From Kitasatospora sp. NBC_00374 (GTDB taxonomy: Bacteria > Actinomycetota > Actinomycetes > Streptomycetales > Streptomycetaceae): 64,000 nt of DNA. The position numbers were made by a program, and so were the translations under genes. Positions 1 through 5,814 of the stretch are shown here, one piece after another. The stretch is from positions 4,628,501 to 4,692,500 of the forward strand of contig NZ_CP107964.1 in the NCBI RefSeq assembly GCF_041434935.1, read 5' to 3'. Below the pieces are notes generated by a model. It did not search any database and was not told where the DNA came from. It was given only the letters and a program-made list of their open reading frames with translations. How positions within the stretch are numbered: the stretch's first letter is position 1; every line of letters starts with the position of its first letter.

Positions 1-666
1 CCGGGCCATGGCTTGACGGCCGACCGAGCTGAGAGTGACGGACTTGCCAGTCTGCTGAGCGGCCCCGAGGCCCTTGAGCGCAGTGAGGAGGCGGTCCACG
101 TCGCGGTCGTTGCTCTGGCGCAGGAGGCGAAGACGGTCCTCGGGAAGGTTGTCGAGGACGAAGAACCCGGACAGTGTGTCCCACACCGCAGCCCGCAGTT
201 TCTGCTCCGGCACCGGAAGGTCGGTGGCGTAGAGGCTCGTCAGTACCGCCCGCAGCCCGGCCGGGTACTCCTCCGCGAGCATCGAGCCGAGCCATCCGGA
301 GGGGAGCACCGCCTCGCCGATGCGCGGCAGGGCCCCGAACAGTGCGTCGAGGAGGCGCTCGGGGTCTTCCACCACGCGCGCGTTCTTCTTGACGGGCACC
401 AGGCGCCCGCCGGCGACCCGAAGCAGCCGGGCCGCCTTGGCCCACTCCACCAGCAGGTTCAGGTGGTAGAGCTCCTGGGTGGACTTGGTCTTGAAGGTCC
501 TGTCACCGATGGCCGGGTCGACGGTGTCGCCGGTCTCCAGGAGTGTGACCAGGGCCCGCCCATCCGCGAGGGCCACCTTCCCCGTCTGGGTGAGCTTGCG
601 TCCCGCGCCGATCCAGCCGACGAGACCTCGGATCTGCTCGACGGTGCGTGGCTGCTCGGGATCCAT
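1..666 (-). CDS. Hypothetical protein, 3' end cut off by the window edge
   Basis: An open frame reads leftward from an ATG at 666 and leaves the window without a stop, giving 222 visible residues. The protein begins MDPEQPRTVEQIRGLVGWIG and contains helical, charged sequence such as LLVEWAKAARLLRVAGGRLVP, a pattern I loosely associate with actinomycete hypothetical proteins whose family I cannot name with confidence. No signal peptide or membrane segment is visible. It is divergent from the gene starting at 740, with 73 bp between the two starts, so they may share a control region. The long frame on the opposite strand is Arg/Gly/Pro-rich and looks like its shadow. The reading frame is well supported by composition; the function is unknown. 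Confidence 0.7.
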   Translation of the reverse strand, partial: MDPEQPRTVEQIRGLVGWIGAGRKLTQTGKVALADGRALVTLLETGDTVDPAIGDRTFKTKSTQELYHLNLLVEWAKAARLLRVAGGRLVPVKKNARVVEDPERLLDALFGALPRIGEAVLPSGWLGSMLAEEYPAGLRAVLTSLYATDLPVPEQKLRAAVWDTLSGFFVLDNLPEDRLRLLRQSNDRDVDRLLTALKGLGAAQQTGKSVTLSSVGRQAMAR

Positions 667-739
667 CAGCGCTTCCTGTCTGCTTCGGGCATGACCGATG
701 CCATCATCGGTGGTCGGGGGTCCCGCTAGGGTCGCAGCG

Positions 740-1873
740 ATGAGTGAGTACCAGTACTACGAGTTCCTGGCGATCGACCGGCCGCTGACCAGCGATGAGC
801 AGGAGCAGCTGCGATCACTGTCGACCCGGGCCCGGATCACGGCGACCAGTTTCACCAACGAGTACCACTGGGGCAACTTCCGCGGTGATCCGAGGCGGAT
901 GGTGGAGCGGTACTACGACGCTCACCTCTACTTGACCAACTGGGGCACCCACCAGGTGATCCTGCGGGTGCCCAAGGGGCAGCTCGCGCTGCGGGCGCTG
1001 GAGCCGTACTGCTTCGACGAGTGCGTCGAGGCATGGACGACCGAGACCCACCTCGTCCTGAACCTGTGCAGTGAGGACGAGGCTGGGGACTGGGAGGAGG
1101 GCGCCGAGGACTCGCTCGGTGCCATCGCCGGGGTTCGGGCCGAGTTGGCCTCCGGGGATCATCGTGCCCTCTACCTCGCATGGCTGTCCGCCATCGGCGT
1201 TTGGGGGCTCCAGGACGACGAGGAGGAGGCTTACCAGGAGGCGGTCGAGCCTCCGGTCCCGGCCGGGCTCGACCGGCTCACTGCACCGCAGCGAGCGCTC
1301 GCGGACTTCCTGCGTGTCGACGCCGACCTGCTGGCGGTCGCCGCCCAGGCCAGCCCGCCCGCCCCCGCCTCTCGGAATCGGCCCGGGAAGAAGGAGTTGG
1401 CGCCGCTGATCGCCGCGCTTCCCGAGACCGAGAAGAACGGGATCCTGCTGCGCCTGGCACTGGGTGATGAGCCTCAGCTGGGTGCCGAAGTCCTGTGCCG
1501 CCTGCGTGGTGAGCCGTCTGCGGTGACCGTGCCGGGCCAGCGCTCGGCCGCAGAACTGCTGGACGCAGCGCATGCGCGGGCCACCGAACGCCGACAGCGC
1601 GCAGACGGGGTTCGAGCCGAGGCGCGGGCGAAGAAGCTGACCGCCCTGGCTGCCGACGAGGAAGCGGTCTGGCACGAGGTCGAGAACCACGTCGCCCGTA
1701 AGCAGGCGGCCCGTTACGACACCGCCGTGGCACTCCTGGTCCAGCTCCGTGACGCCTGCGACCACGTCGGACGCGGCCTCCAGTTCCGGCAGCGGCTGGC
1801 CGCGCTCCGCGAGGAGCATCGGCACCTGCCCGGCCTGCTGCGCCGTCTCGACGACCGGGCGCTGAGGGGCTGA
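740..1873 (+). CDS. Hypothetical protein with Lys/Arg-rich helical C terminus
   Basis: A 377-residue protein beginning MSEYQYYEFLAIDRPLTSDE. The frame is open a further 14 codons upstream, but the ATG at 740 gives the N terminus I associate with conserved actinomycete homologues, often next to SWIM zinc-finger genes (from memory, not searched). The N-terminal 130 residues are aromatic and acidic (YHWGNFRGDPRRMVERYYDA), which suggests a folded domain. Residues from about 230 are helical and charged, with repeated Ala/Arg/Lys and a likely coiled coil. There is no signal peptide or membrane segment. I do not recognise a catalytic motif, so no function is proposed. Confidence 0.75.
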   Translation: MSEYQYYEFLAIDRPLTSDEQEQLRSLSTRARITATSFTNEYHWGNFRGDPRRMVERYYDAHLYLTNWGTHQVILRVPKGQLALRALEPYCFDECVEAWTTETHLVLNLCSEDEAGDWEEGAEDSLGAIAGVRAELASGDHRALYLAWLSAIGVWGLQDDEEEAYQEAVEPPVPAGLDRLTAPQRALADFLRVDADLLAVAAQASPPAPASRNRPGKKELAPLIAALPETEKNGILLRLALGDEPQLGAEVLCRLRGEPSAVTVPGQRSAAELLDAAHARATERRQRADGVRAEARAKKLTALAADEEAVWHEVENHVARKQAARYDTAVALLVQLRDACDHVGRGLQFRQRLAALREEHRHLPGLLRRLDDRALRG

Positions 1874-1946
1874 CGCCTGTCCTTCCCGCGCGTAGGGCTC
1901 GCCTACGGAGATCGGATGGTCCCGGGCCGCGATCCAGCGGCCGGAA

Positions 1947-2372
1947 TCAGTGCCCCTCGGTCCAGAACTGCTGGAGTCGCGCGATCGCCTGGGCCTTGTC
2001 CAGCTCGGCGACCTGGTCCTCGGTAAGTCCGACGCGGTTGATCAACATGTAGACCAGATCAACTGGAAGCGCCTCGCGTTGTGGCTCAGGCGCGCCTCGA
2101 TCGGGAGGCGTGCCGTCCAGGACGCACGGCCAGAAGACATCCTCCGTCACGTCCAGCTGATCGCGGAGGATGTGCACCCACATGCTCGCGCCGTACGCGG
2201 TGCGGTCGACCGGATGCGATACCCGAGTACGCAGGATCCGCCCATCGGGGAGCCCGAGCTCATAGGTGACGTGGTGGGTGCCGGTGCGGCCGCGCGCGTC
2301 ACGTACGCGGTCCCAGCCTTCGACCTTGCAGAACTGCTCGTGCCGTTCGCGGGTCGGCTGAGGCCAGGTCAC
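1947..2372 (-). CDS. Putative toxin of a toxin-antitoxin pair
   Basis: A 141-residue cytoplasmic protein read from the GTG at 2372, which overlaps the antitoxin stop as GTGA. This start gives MTWPQPTRERHEQF; an upstream in-frame ATG at 2393 would add eight residues and a 25-bp overlap. The sequence resembles actinomycete proteins annotated as cytotoxic translational repressors of toxin-antitoxin systems (WDRVRDARGRTGTHHVTYEL, then TRVSHPVDRTAYGASMWVHI). The annotation comes from resemblance and gene pairing; toxicity and RNA-cleaving activity are not shown by the sequence. It is second in a two-gene operon, with the antitoxin first and translation apparently coupled. Confidence 0.7.
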   Translation of the reverse strand: MTWPQPTRERHEQFCKVEGWDRVRDARGRTGTHHVTYELGLPDGRILRTRVSHPVDRTAYGASMWVHILRDQLDVTEDVFWPCVLDGTPPDRGAPEPQREALPVDLVYMLINRVGLTEDQVAELDKAQAIARLQQFWTEGH

Positions 2373-2785
2373 TTCGCAACTCCGAGCAGCCAATCGCGAA
2401 GCTGCGCGTCGTCGCTGATGCCGATCAACTGGACCAGGCCCCAGTTGTCGCGATGGTTGGGCGCGTTCAGGAGCCGGTCCTGCCAGTCCTCCGCGTACTC
2501 GCGCATCGCGTCGACCATCTCGTCGATGGCCTCATCGAACGTGCCGCCATCCGCAGCGACCGGGAGGCCGGGGAAGAACACCGACCAGCCACCGCCCTCG
2601 GCGACCACCTCGGCTTTGGACGGACACAGCAGCGCGAGCGCGTGGCGCAGCCGCCCCGCGTCGACCACCGCCGCGTACCCGGTGTCCCGGCGAACGGTCG
2701 CGACCCGGCCCTGCCCGGCTGCGTCCAGTAGATCCTTCAGGTGTGCGCGGGCTTCGGTGTAGCTCTCGTAGTGGACCGCTGTCAT
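2369..2785 (-). CDS. Antitoxin, Phd/YefM-like N terminus with HicB-like region
   Basis: A 138-residue protein (MTAVHYESYTEARAHLKDLL) whose first 50 residues look like the Phd/YefM fold that binds operator DNA: a short strand, the helix EARAHLKDLLDAA, then VATVRRDTGYAAVVDA. The middle carries a HicB-like stretch (FFPGLPVAADGGTFDEAIDE), and the tail is acidic and helical, which would suit toxin neutralisation. An AGGAGGTCCC ribosome site precedes the ATG. It is the first gene of the operon and overlaps the toxin by 4 bp. A direct and inverted repeat array lies 40 bp upstream and is a plausible autoregulatory site. Type II antitoxin is the best reading; the exact family is uncertain. Confidence 0.75.
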   Translation of the reverse strand: MTAVHYESYTEARAHLKDLLDAAGQGRVATVRRDTGYAAVVDAGRLRHALALLCPSKAEVVAEGGGWSVFFPGLPVAADGGTFDEAIDEMVDAMREYAEDWQDRLLNAPNHRDNWGLVQLIGISDDAQLRDWLLGVAK

Positions 2786-2825
2786 TGGGACCTCCTCGTC
2801 CGAGAACCAGGGTCGCGCCGACCGT

Positions 2826-2853
2826 CAAGTACGTCAAGTACGTCACGTACTTG
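2826..2853 (-). promoter_or_regulatory. Candidate operator of the toxin-antitoxin operon
   Basis: Three copies of a 9-bp element: CAAGTACGT at 2826-2834, the same at 2835-2843, and its exact reverse complement ACGTACTTG at 2845-2853. The last two form a perfect palindrome around one C, and the first is an extra half-site. The array ends 40 bp upstream of the antitoxin ATG. Conditional autoregulation through repeated sites is established for Phd/YefM-type systems; its use here is inferred. Confidence 0.6.
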
Positions 2854-2907
2854 CCTTCGAGTGGGAGGGCGGTGACCGTCCGCTGTGCCGTTGGCGTCAA
2901 ACGACGC

Positions 2908-2942
2908 AAAAATGCCCCCGAAGCGAGCTGCTTCGAGGGCAT
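2908..2942 (-). terminator. Rho-independent terminator of the tRNA operon
   Basis: On the minus strand, ATGCCCTCGAAGC and GCTTCGGGGGCAT form a 13-bp stem with one mismatch around AGCTC, followed directly by a T run. It sits 20 bp beyond the tRNA-Phe 3' end and before the toxin-antitoxin operator, so it separates the two leftward units. Confidence 0.8.
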
Positions 2943-2961
2943 CGTGACTGGTCAAACTATG

Positions 2962-3035
2962 TGGCCAGGGCCGGGGTCGAACCGGCGACCTTCCGCTTTT
3001 CAGGCGGACGCTCGTACCAACTGAGCTACCTGGCC
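2962..3035 (-). tRNA. tRNA-Phe (GAA)
   Basis: A 74-nt cloverleaf read on the minus strand. The acceptor arms are GGCCAGG and CCTGGCC with discriminator A. The D arm is in TAGCTCAGTTGGTACGAGC, the anticodon loop is CTGAAAA with anticodon GAA, and the T arm contains GGTTCGACC. CCA is not encoded. It is the last of three tRNA genes in one leftward unit and is followed by a strong terminator. Confidence 0.95.
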
Positions 3036-3062
3036 GTACTGCACCGCCTCTTGCGAGGCGAG

Positions 3063-3136
3063 CGATCCTGACGGGACTTGAACCCGCGACCTCCACCTTG
3101 ACAGGGTGGCGAGCTAACCAACTGCTCCACAGGACC
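3063..3136 (-). tRNA. tRNA-Asp (GTC)
   Basis: A 74-nt minus-strand cloverleaf with acceptor strands GGTCCTG and CAGGATC, discriminator G, anticodon loop CTGTCAA (anticodon GTC) and T loop GGTTCAAGT. No CCA is encoded. It lies between tRNA-Glu and tRNA-Phe with spacers of 59 and 27 bp, so one transcript is likely. Confidence 0.95.
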
Positions 3137-3195
3137 TCGTGCGGATCTCATCCGCTTCAGCACCTCGCGGCACTGACTTTACTACGGTACTGCCG

Positions 3196-3268
3196 TGCCC
3201 CCAACGGGATTCGAACCCGTGCTACCGCCTTGAAAGGGCGACGTCCTGGGCCACTAGACGATGAGGGC
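3196..3268 (-). tRNA. tRNA-Glu (TTC)
   Basis: A 73-nt minus-strand cloverleaf with acceptor strands GCCCTCA and TGGGGGC (one G-T pair), discriminator A, anticodon loop CTTTCAA (anticodon TTC) and T loop GGTTCGAAT. No CCA is encoded. It is the first gene of the Glu-Asp-Phe unit and lies about 45 bp downstream of a well-spaced promoter. Confidence 0.95.
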
Positions 3269-3311
3269 TTGCGGCCCGCCCGGCTGGCTTGCAGCGGTCG
3301 GGGACGTGAGA

Positions 3312-3341
3312 AGCATATGGGATGCCGGGCGGGAACGCCAA
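3312..3341 (-). promoter_or_regulatory. Promoter of the tRNA-Glu/Asp/Phe operon
   Basis: On the minus strand, TTGGCG (3341-3336) and TATGCT (3317-3312) are separated by 18 bp, a good match to a housekeeping sigma promoter. Transcription would start near 3305, about 37 nt before tRNA-Glu. No other plausible promoter lies between the metallopeptidase gene and the tRNAs. Confidence 0.6.
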
Positions 3342-3388
3342 AACGGTTTCGGTTCGGCGGGTCCGGGGCCGTGGAGCGGGCGCAGGGG

Positions 3389-3736
3389 TCAGGACCAGCC
3401 GAGTTCGTGCAGCTCGTGGTCGTCGAAGCCGAAGTGGTGGGCGACCTCGTGGATGACGGTGGTGCGCACCTCGTCGACGGCCTCCTCCTGGCTCTCGCAC
3501 AGCCGCAGGGTCGGCCCCATGTAGACGATGATCCGATCGGGCAGTACCCCGGCGTACCACTCGCCGCGCTCGGTCAGGGGGGTGCCCTCGTACAGGCCGA
3601 GCAGGTCGGGGTCGGCCGGGTCGGGTTCGTCCTCGACGAAGACCGCGACGTTGTCCATCATGGCCGCGAGCTGCGGCGGGATCTGGTCGAGGGCGTCGGC
3701 GACCAGCGTCTCGAACTCGTCCCGGGTCATCTCCAC
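3389..3736 (-). CDS. Small zinc metallopeptidase (HExxH family)
   Basis: A 115-residue cytoplasmic protein of the small actinobacterial metallopeptidase family with a minimal zincin fold. The signature is HEVAHHFGFDD near the C terminus, where HExxH supplies two zinc ligands and the catalytic Glu and the following Asp is the likely third ligand. Earlier conserved segments are MDNVAVFVEDEP and GLYEGTPLTERGEWYAG. The GTG at 3736 gives MEMTRDEFE, the usual N terminus as I remember it; the ATG at 3730 is the alternative. The frame runs further upstream without coding character. The substrate is unknown. It is divergent from crcB. Confidence 0.85.
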   Translation of the reverse strand: MEMTRDEFETLVADALDQIPPQLAAMMDNVAVFVEDEPDPADPDLLGLYEGTPLTERGEWYAGVLPDRIIVYMGPTLRLCESQEEAVDEVRTTVIHEVAHHFGFDDHELHELGWS

Positions 3737-3800
3737 CGCCCCATTGTCGGGTGTGCGGTGACGAGGTGCCAGGTGATCGGCGGTAGTGATTGACTGAGGT

Positions 3801-4262
3801 GTGCGTTCGAGTCGTACCGGCCGGGAGCCGGGAACCGCGGTGCCGGGGCGCCCGGTGCTGCTCCGCGGGCAGGGCCCCGCGGTGGCGGCGGTCGCACTGG
3901 GCGGCGCGATCGGGGCGTCGGCACGGTACGGGGCGGGCCTTCGGTGGCCGACCGCGGCGGGGGCCTTCCCGTGGACGACGCTGCTGGTCAACGCGGTGGG
4001 GTGCGCCGCGATCGGGGTCCTGCTGGTGGTGGTCGCCGAGGCGCGGGCCGCGCATCCGCTGCTCCGCCCGTTCCTCGGGACGGGCGTCCTGGGCGGCTTC
4101 ACCACCTTCTCGACGTACGCCGTGGACGCCCAGCAGCTGATCGATCGCGGCGAGCCCGGCCGCGCCCTCGCCTATCTGCTCGGCACCGTGCTCGCGGCGC
4201 TCGCCGCGGTCTGGGCGGCGGCGACGGCCACCCGGCCCGTCCTGCGGAGGAGGTCCGGATGA
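3801..4262 (+). CDS. crcB: Fluoride exporter CrcB (Fluc), first subunit
   Basis: A 153-residue, four-helix membrane protein of the CrcB/Fluc family, which exports fluoride as a dual-topology dimer. Family motifs are GGAIGASARYGAG in helix 1, TLLVNAVGCAAIG in helix 2 and GGFTTFSTYAVD in helix 3, the last carrying the conserved Thr/Ser/Phe residues of the pore. The N terminus has about 25 extra polar residues if translation starts at the GTG at 3801. The stop overlaps the next ATG as ATGA. A second crcB follows two genes on, as in organisms that use two CrcB subunits. I looked for the crcB-type fluoride riboswitch upstream and did not find it. Confidence 0.93.
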   Translation: MRSSRTGREPGTAVPGRPVLLRGQGPAVAAVALGGAIGASARYGAGLRWPTAAGAFPWTTLLVNAVGCAAIGVLLVVVAEARAAHPLLRPFLGTGVLGGFTTFSTYAVDAQQLIDRGEPGRALAYLLGTVLAALAAVWAAATATRPVLRRRSG

Positions 4263-4609
4263 CCGTGCGTGAGCTGCGGGCGACCGTGCTGATCGGCGAG
4301 AACGACACCTGGCACCACCGCCCGCTGTCGGCGGAGATCGTGCACCGCGCGCATGCCGCGGGACTGGCCGGCGCGAGCGTGTTCCACGGGGTCGAGGGAT
4401 TCGGCGCCGGTTCGACCGTGCACACCTCGCGGTTGCTGTCGCTGAGCGAGGGCCTGCCGGTGGCGGTGGTGATCGTGGACACGGCCGAGCGGATCCGGGC
4501 CTTCCTGCCGGAGCTGGACGCCCTGATCGGCAGCGGCCTGGTGCTGCTGGACGAGGTCGAGGTCGTCCGGTACGGCCGGGGCGGGCGCGGGGACGGCGGC
4601 GACGCGTGA
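4259..4609 (+). CDS. DUF190 protein, PII-like, in the fluoride operon
   Basis: A 116-residue DUF190 protein, a family with a PII-like ferredoxin fold often found between or beside crcB genes. Visible family segments are LIGENDTWHHRPLSAEIV, GLAGASVFHGVEGFG (glycine-rich turn) and LPVAVVIVDT. It has no membrane segment and is probably a cytoplasmic partner or regulator of the CrcB channels; that role is inferred from operon context. It overlaps the preceding gene by 4 bp (ATGA) and the following gene by 4 bp (GTGA), so the three are probably translated together. Confidence 0.9.
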   Translation: MTVRELRATVLIGENDTWHHRPLSAEIVHRAHAAGLAGASVFHGVEGFGAGSTVHTSRLLSLSEGLPVAVVIVDTAERIRAFLPELDALIGSGLVLLDEVEVVRYGRGGRGDGGDA

Positions 4610-4980
4610 ACTGGCTGCTGGTGGTCGCGGGCGCGGCGGTCGGCGCGCCGCTGCGCTATCTGACGGACCGTGCGGTGCAGGCCCGGCACGACTCGGTCTT
4701 CCCGTGGGGCACCTTCGCGGTGAACGCGGCCGGCTGCCTGGTGCTCGGCCTGCTGACCGGCGCGGTGGCCGCCGGGGCGGCCTCCTCCCGGCTGCAGCTG
4801 CTGCTCGGCACCGGCCTGTGCGGGGCGCTCACCACCTACTCGACCTTCTCGTACGAGAGCCTGCGGCTGGCCGAGACGGGCGCCCGGTTCTACGCCGCGG
4901 CCAACGTGGCCGGCAGCGTGCTGGCCGGCCTGGGCGCCGCGTACACCGGGACGGCGGTGGCCCGCGCCCTGTGGGGGTGA
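4606..4980 (+). CDS. crcB: Fluoride exporter CrcB (Fluc), second subunit
   Basis: A 124-residue, four-helix CrcB protein. Motifs are GAPLRYLTDRA, FPWGTFAVNAAGCLVLG and CGALTTYSTFSYES, corresponding to the three conserved segments of the upstream copy but with low overall identity, as expected for heterodimeric Fluc pairs with opposite topology. The GTG start at 4606 overlaps the DUF190 stop. It ends the operon and is followed by a GC hairpin. Whether the two subunits form one heterodimer is an inference from the pairing. Confidence 0.92.
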   Translation: MNWLLVVAGAAVGAPLRYLTDRAVQARHDSVFPWGTFAVNAAGCLVLGLLTGAVAAGAASSRLQLLLGTGLCGALTTYSTFSYESLRLAETGARFYAAANVAGSVLAGLGAAYTGTAVARALWG

Positions 4981-4986
4981 GCGGGT

Positions 4987-5004
4987 GTCGGCCGCAGGGC
5001 CGAC
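4987..5004 (+). terminator. Candidate terminator after the fluoride operon
   Basis: A perfect 7-bp stem, GTCGGCC and GGCCGAC, around GCAG lies 6 bp after the second crcB. There is no T run, which is common for actinomycete terminators but weakens the call. Confidence 0.4.
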
Positions 5005-5094
5005 CGGGCGGTAGCCCGTGTCTGCCGGGGCGCACGCGCGTTGGGCACCGAGAACGGGACCGGCCCGGGTGGGGCAGGCGCTGGAGGTGGCTCG

Positions 5095-5619
5095 GTGGTG
5101 GCGGATCGTACGGGGCGTCGGCGGATGGCGGTGGGCGTGGTGGCCGCCGCCCTCGCCGGGTTCGGCTTGAGCGGCTGCATGTCGGTCGGGTCGGGCTCCG
5201 CCGACCAACAGGGCACCGCGCGCCCGTCCGGGCAGGCCGGTGTGTCCGGCAAGCCGGGCGGGGCGACCGGCGCGGCCCGCAACGCCGGGAGCGGCCAGCA
5301 CGGTGAGCACGGGGCCGCGGTGGCGGTGGAAGGGGTCTCACCGGGCACGACCCCGGTGGCCGGAACGGTCGGCAGCGGGCCGCTGCCGGGTGAGTCCGAG
5401 GTGGCGCCGGTGGTGGTGCCCGGGGTGCCCAGCGACTCCGCCGGGCCGACCGGGAGCCCGTCGGGCCGGCCCAGCCCGGCCCCGAGCCCGTCCGGAGTGT
5501 CGCATCCGTCACCCAGCACGCAGGCGAGTTCTCCCGTTCCATCTGCCACACTGGACCCAGAACCATCCACCAGTAACTCAGGATCCTCGGCTCCGAGTGC
5601 GGCCCCCACCGGGCATTAG
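5095..5619 (+). CDS. Secreted lipoprotein with Ser/Pro/Gly-rich low-complexity body
   Basis: About 174 residues. The N terminus (MVADRTGRRRMAVGVVAAAL) is a signal peptide with an Arg-rich n-region and a lipobox LSGC, so the mature protein should be a lipid-anchored surface protein. Everything after the Cys is low complexity: Gly/Ala/Ser then Pro/Ser repeats ending SNSGSSAPSAAPTGH. No folded domain is evident, so it may be a spacer-like wall protein or rapidly evolving. A GGAGG at 5083-5087 supports the GTG at 5095; a longer start at a TTG at 5041 is possible but puts the signal peptide internally. The function is unknown. Confidence 0.65.
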   Translation: MVADRTGRRRMAVGVVAAALAGFGLSGCMSVGSGSADQQGTARPSGQAGVSGKPGGATGAARNAGSGQHGEHGAAVAVEGVSPGTTPVAGTVGSGPLPGESEVAPVVVPGVPSDSAGPTGSPSGRPSPAPSPSGVSHPSPSTQASSPVPSATLDPEPSTSNSGSSAPSAAPTGH

Positions 5620-5636
5620 CGCTCTGGCCAGCAGGT

Positions 5637-5814
5637 TTGCCTTTGATCCCGAGGTTCCTCTATGGTGGTAGATCGTTCGTTTGATTCATTTGATTGGCGC
5701 CTTTTCTCCACTACGGCGCCCTTGGCGCGTTCCGGCGATCCGTGGCTGACCGCATAGAGGCGGTCTTTACAGAACCCCGGACTTTGGCGCGTGCCACTTC
5801 CGGAAGGTTTTGCA
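5637..5814 (+). promoter_or_regulatory. Promoter and structured 5' leader of the DEAD-box helicase gene
   Basis: TTGCCT (5637-5642) and TATGGT (5661-5666) are 18 bp apart, a credible promoter. The roughly 145-nt leader that follows is less GC-rich than its surroundings and holds two hairpins: GGCGCC repeated at 5696-5701 and 5715-5720, and GACCGC/GCGGTC around a 6-nt loop at 5748-5765 followed by TTT. The second resembles an attenuator. Regulation through this leader is inferred. Confidence 0.45.

Noticed and set aside
3737..3800. A fluoride riboswitch before crcB
   Set aside because: The conserved aptamer blocks are absent and only about 65 bp separate the divergent starts.
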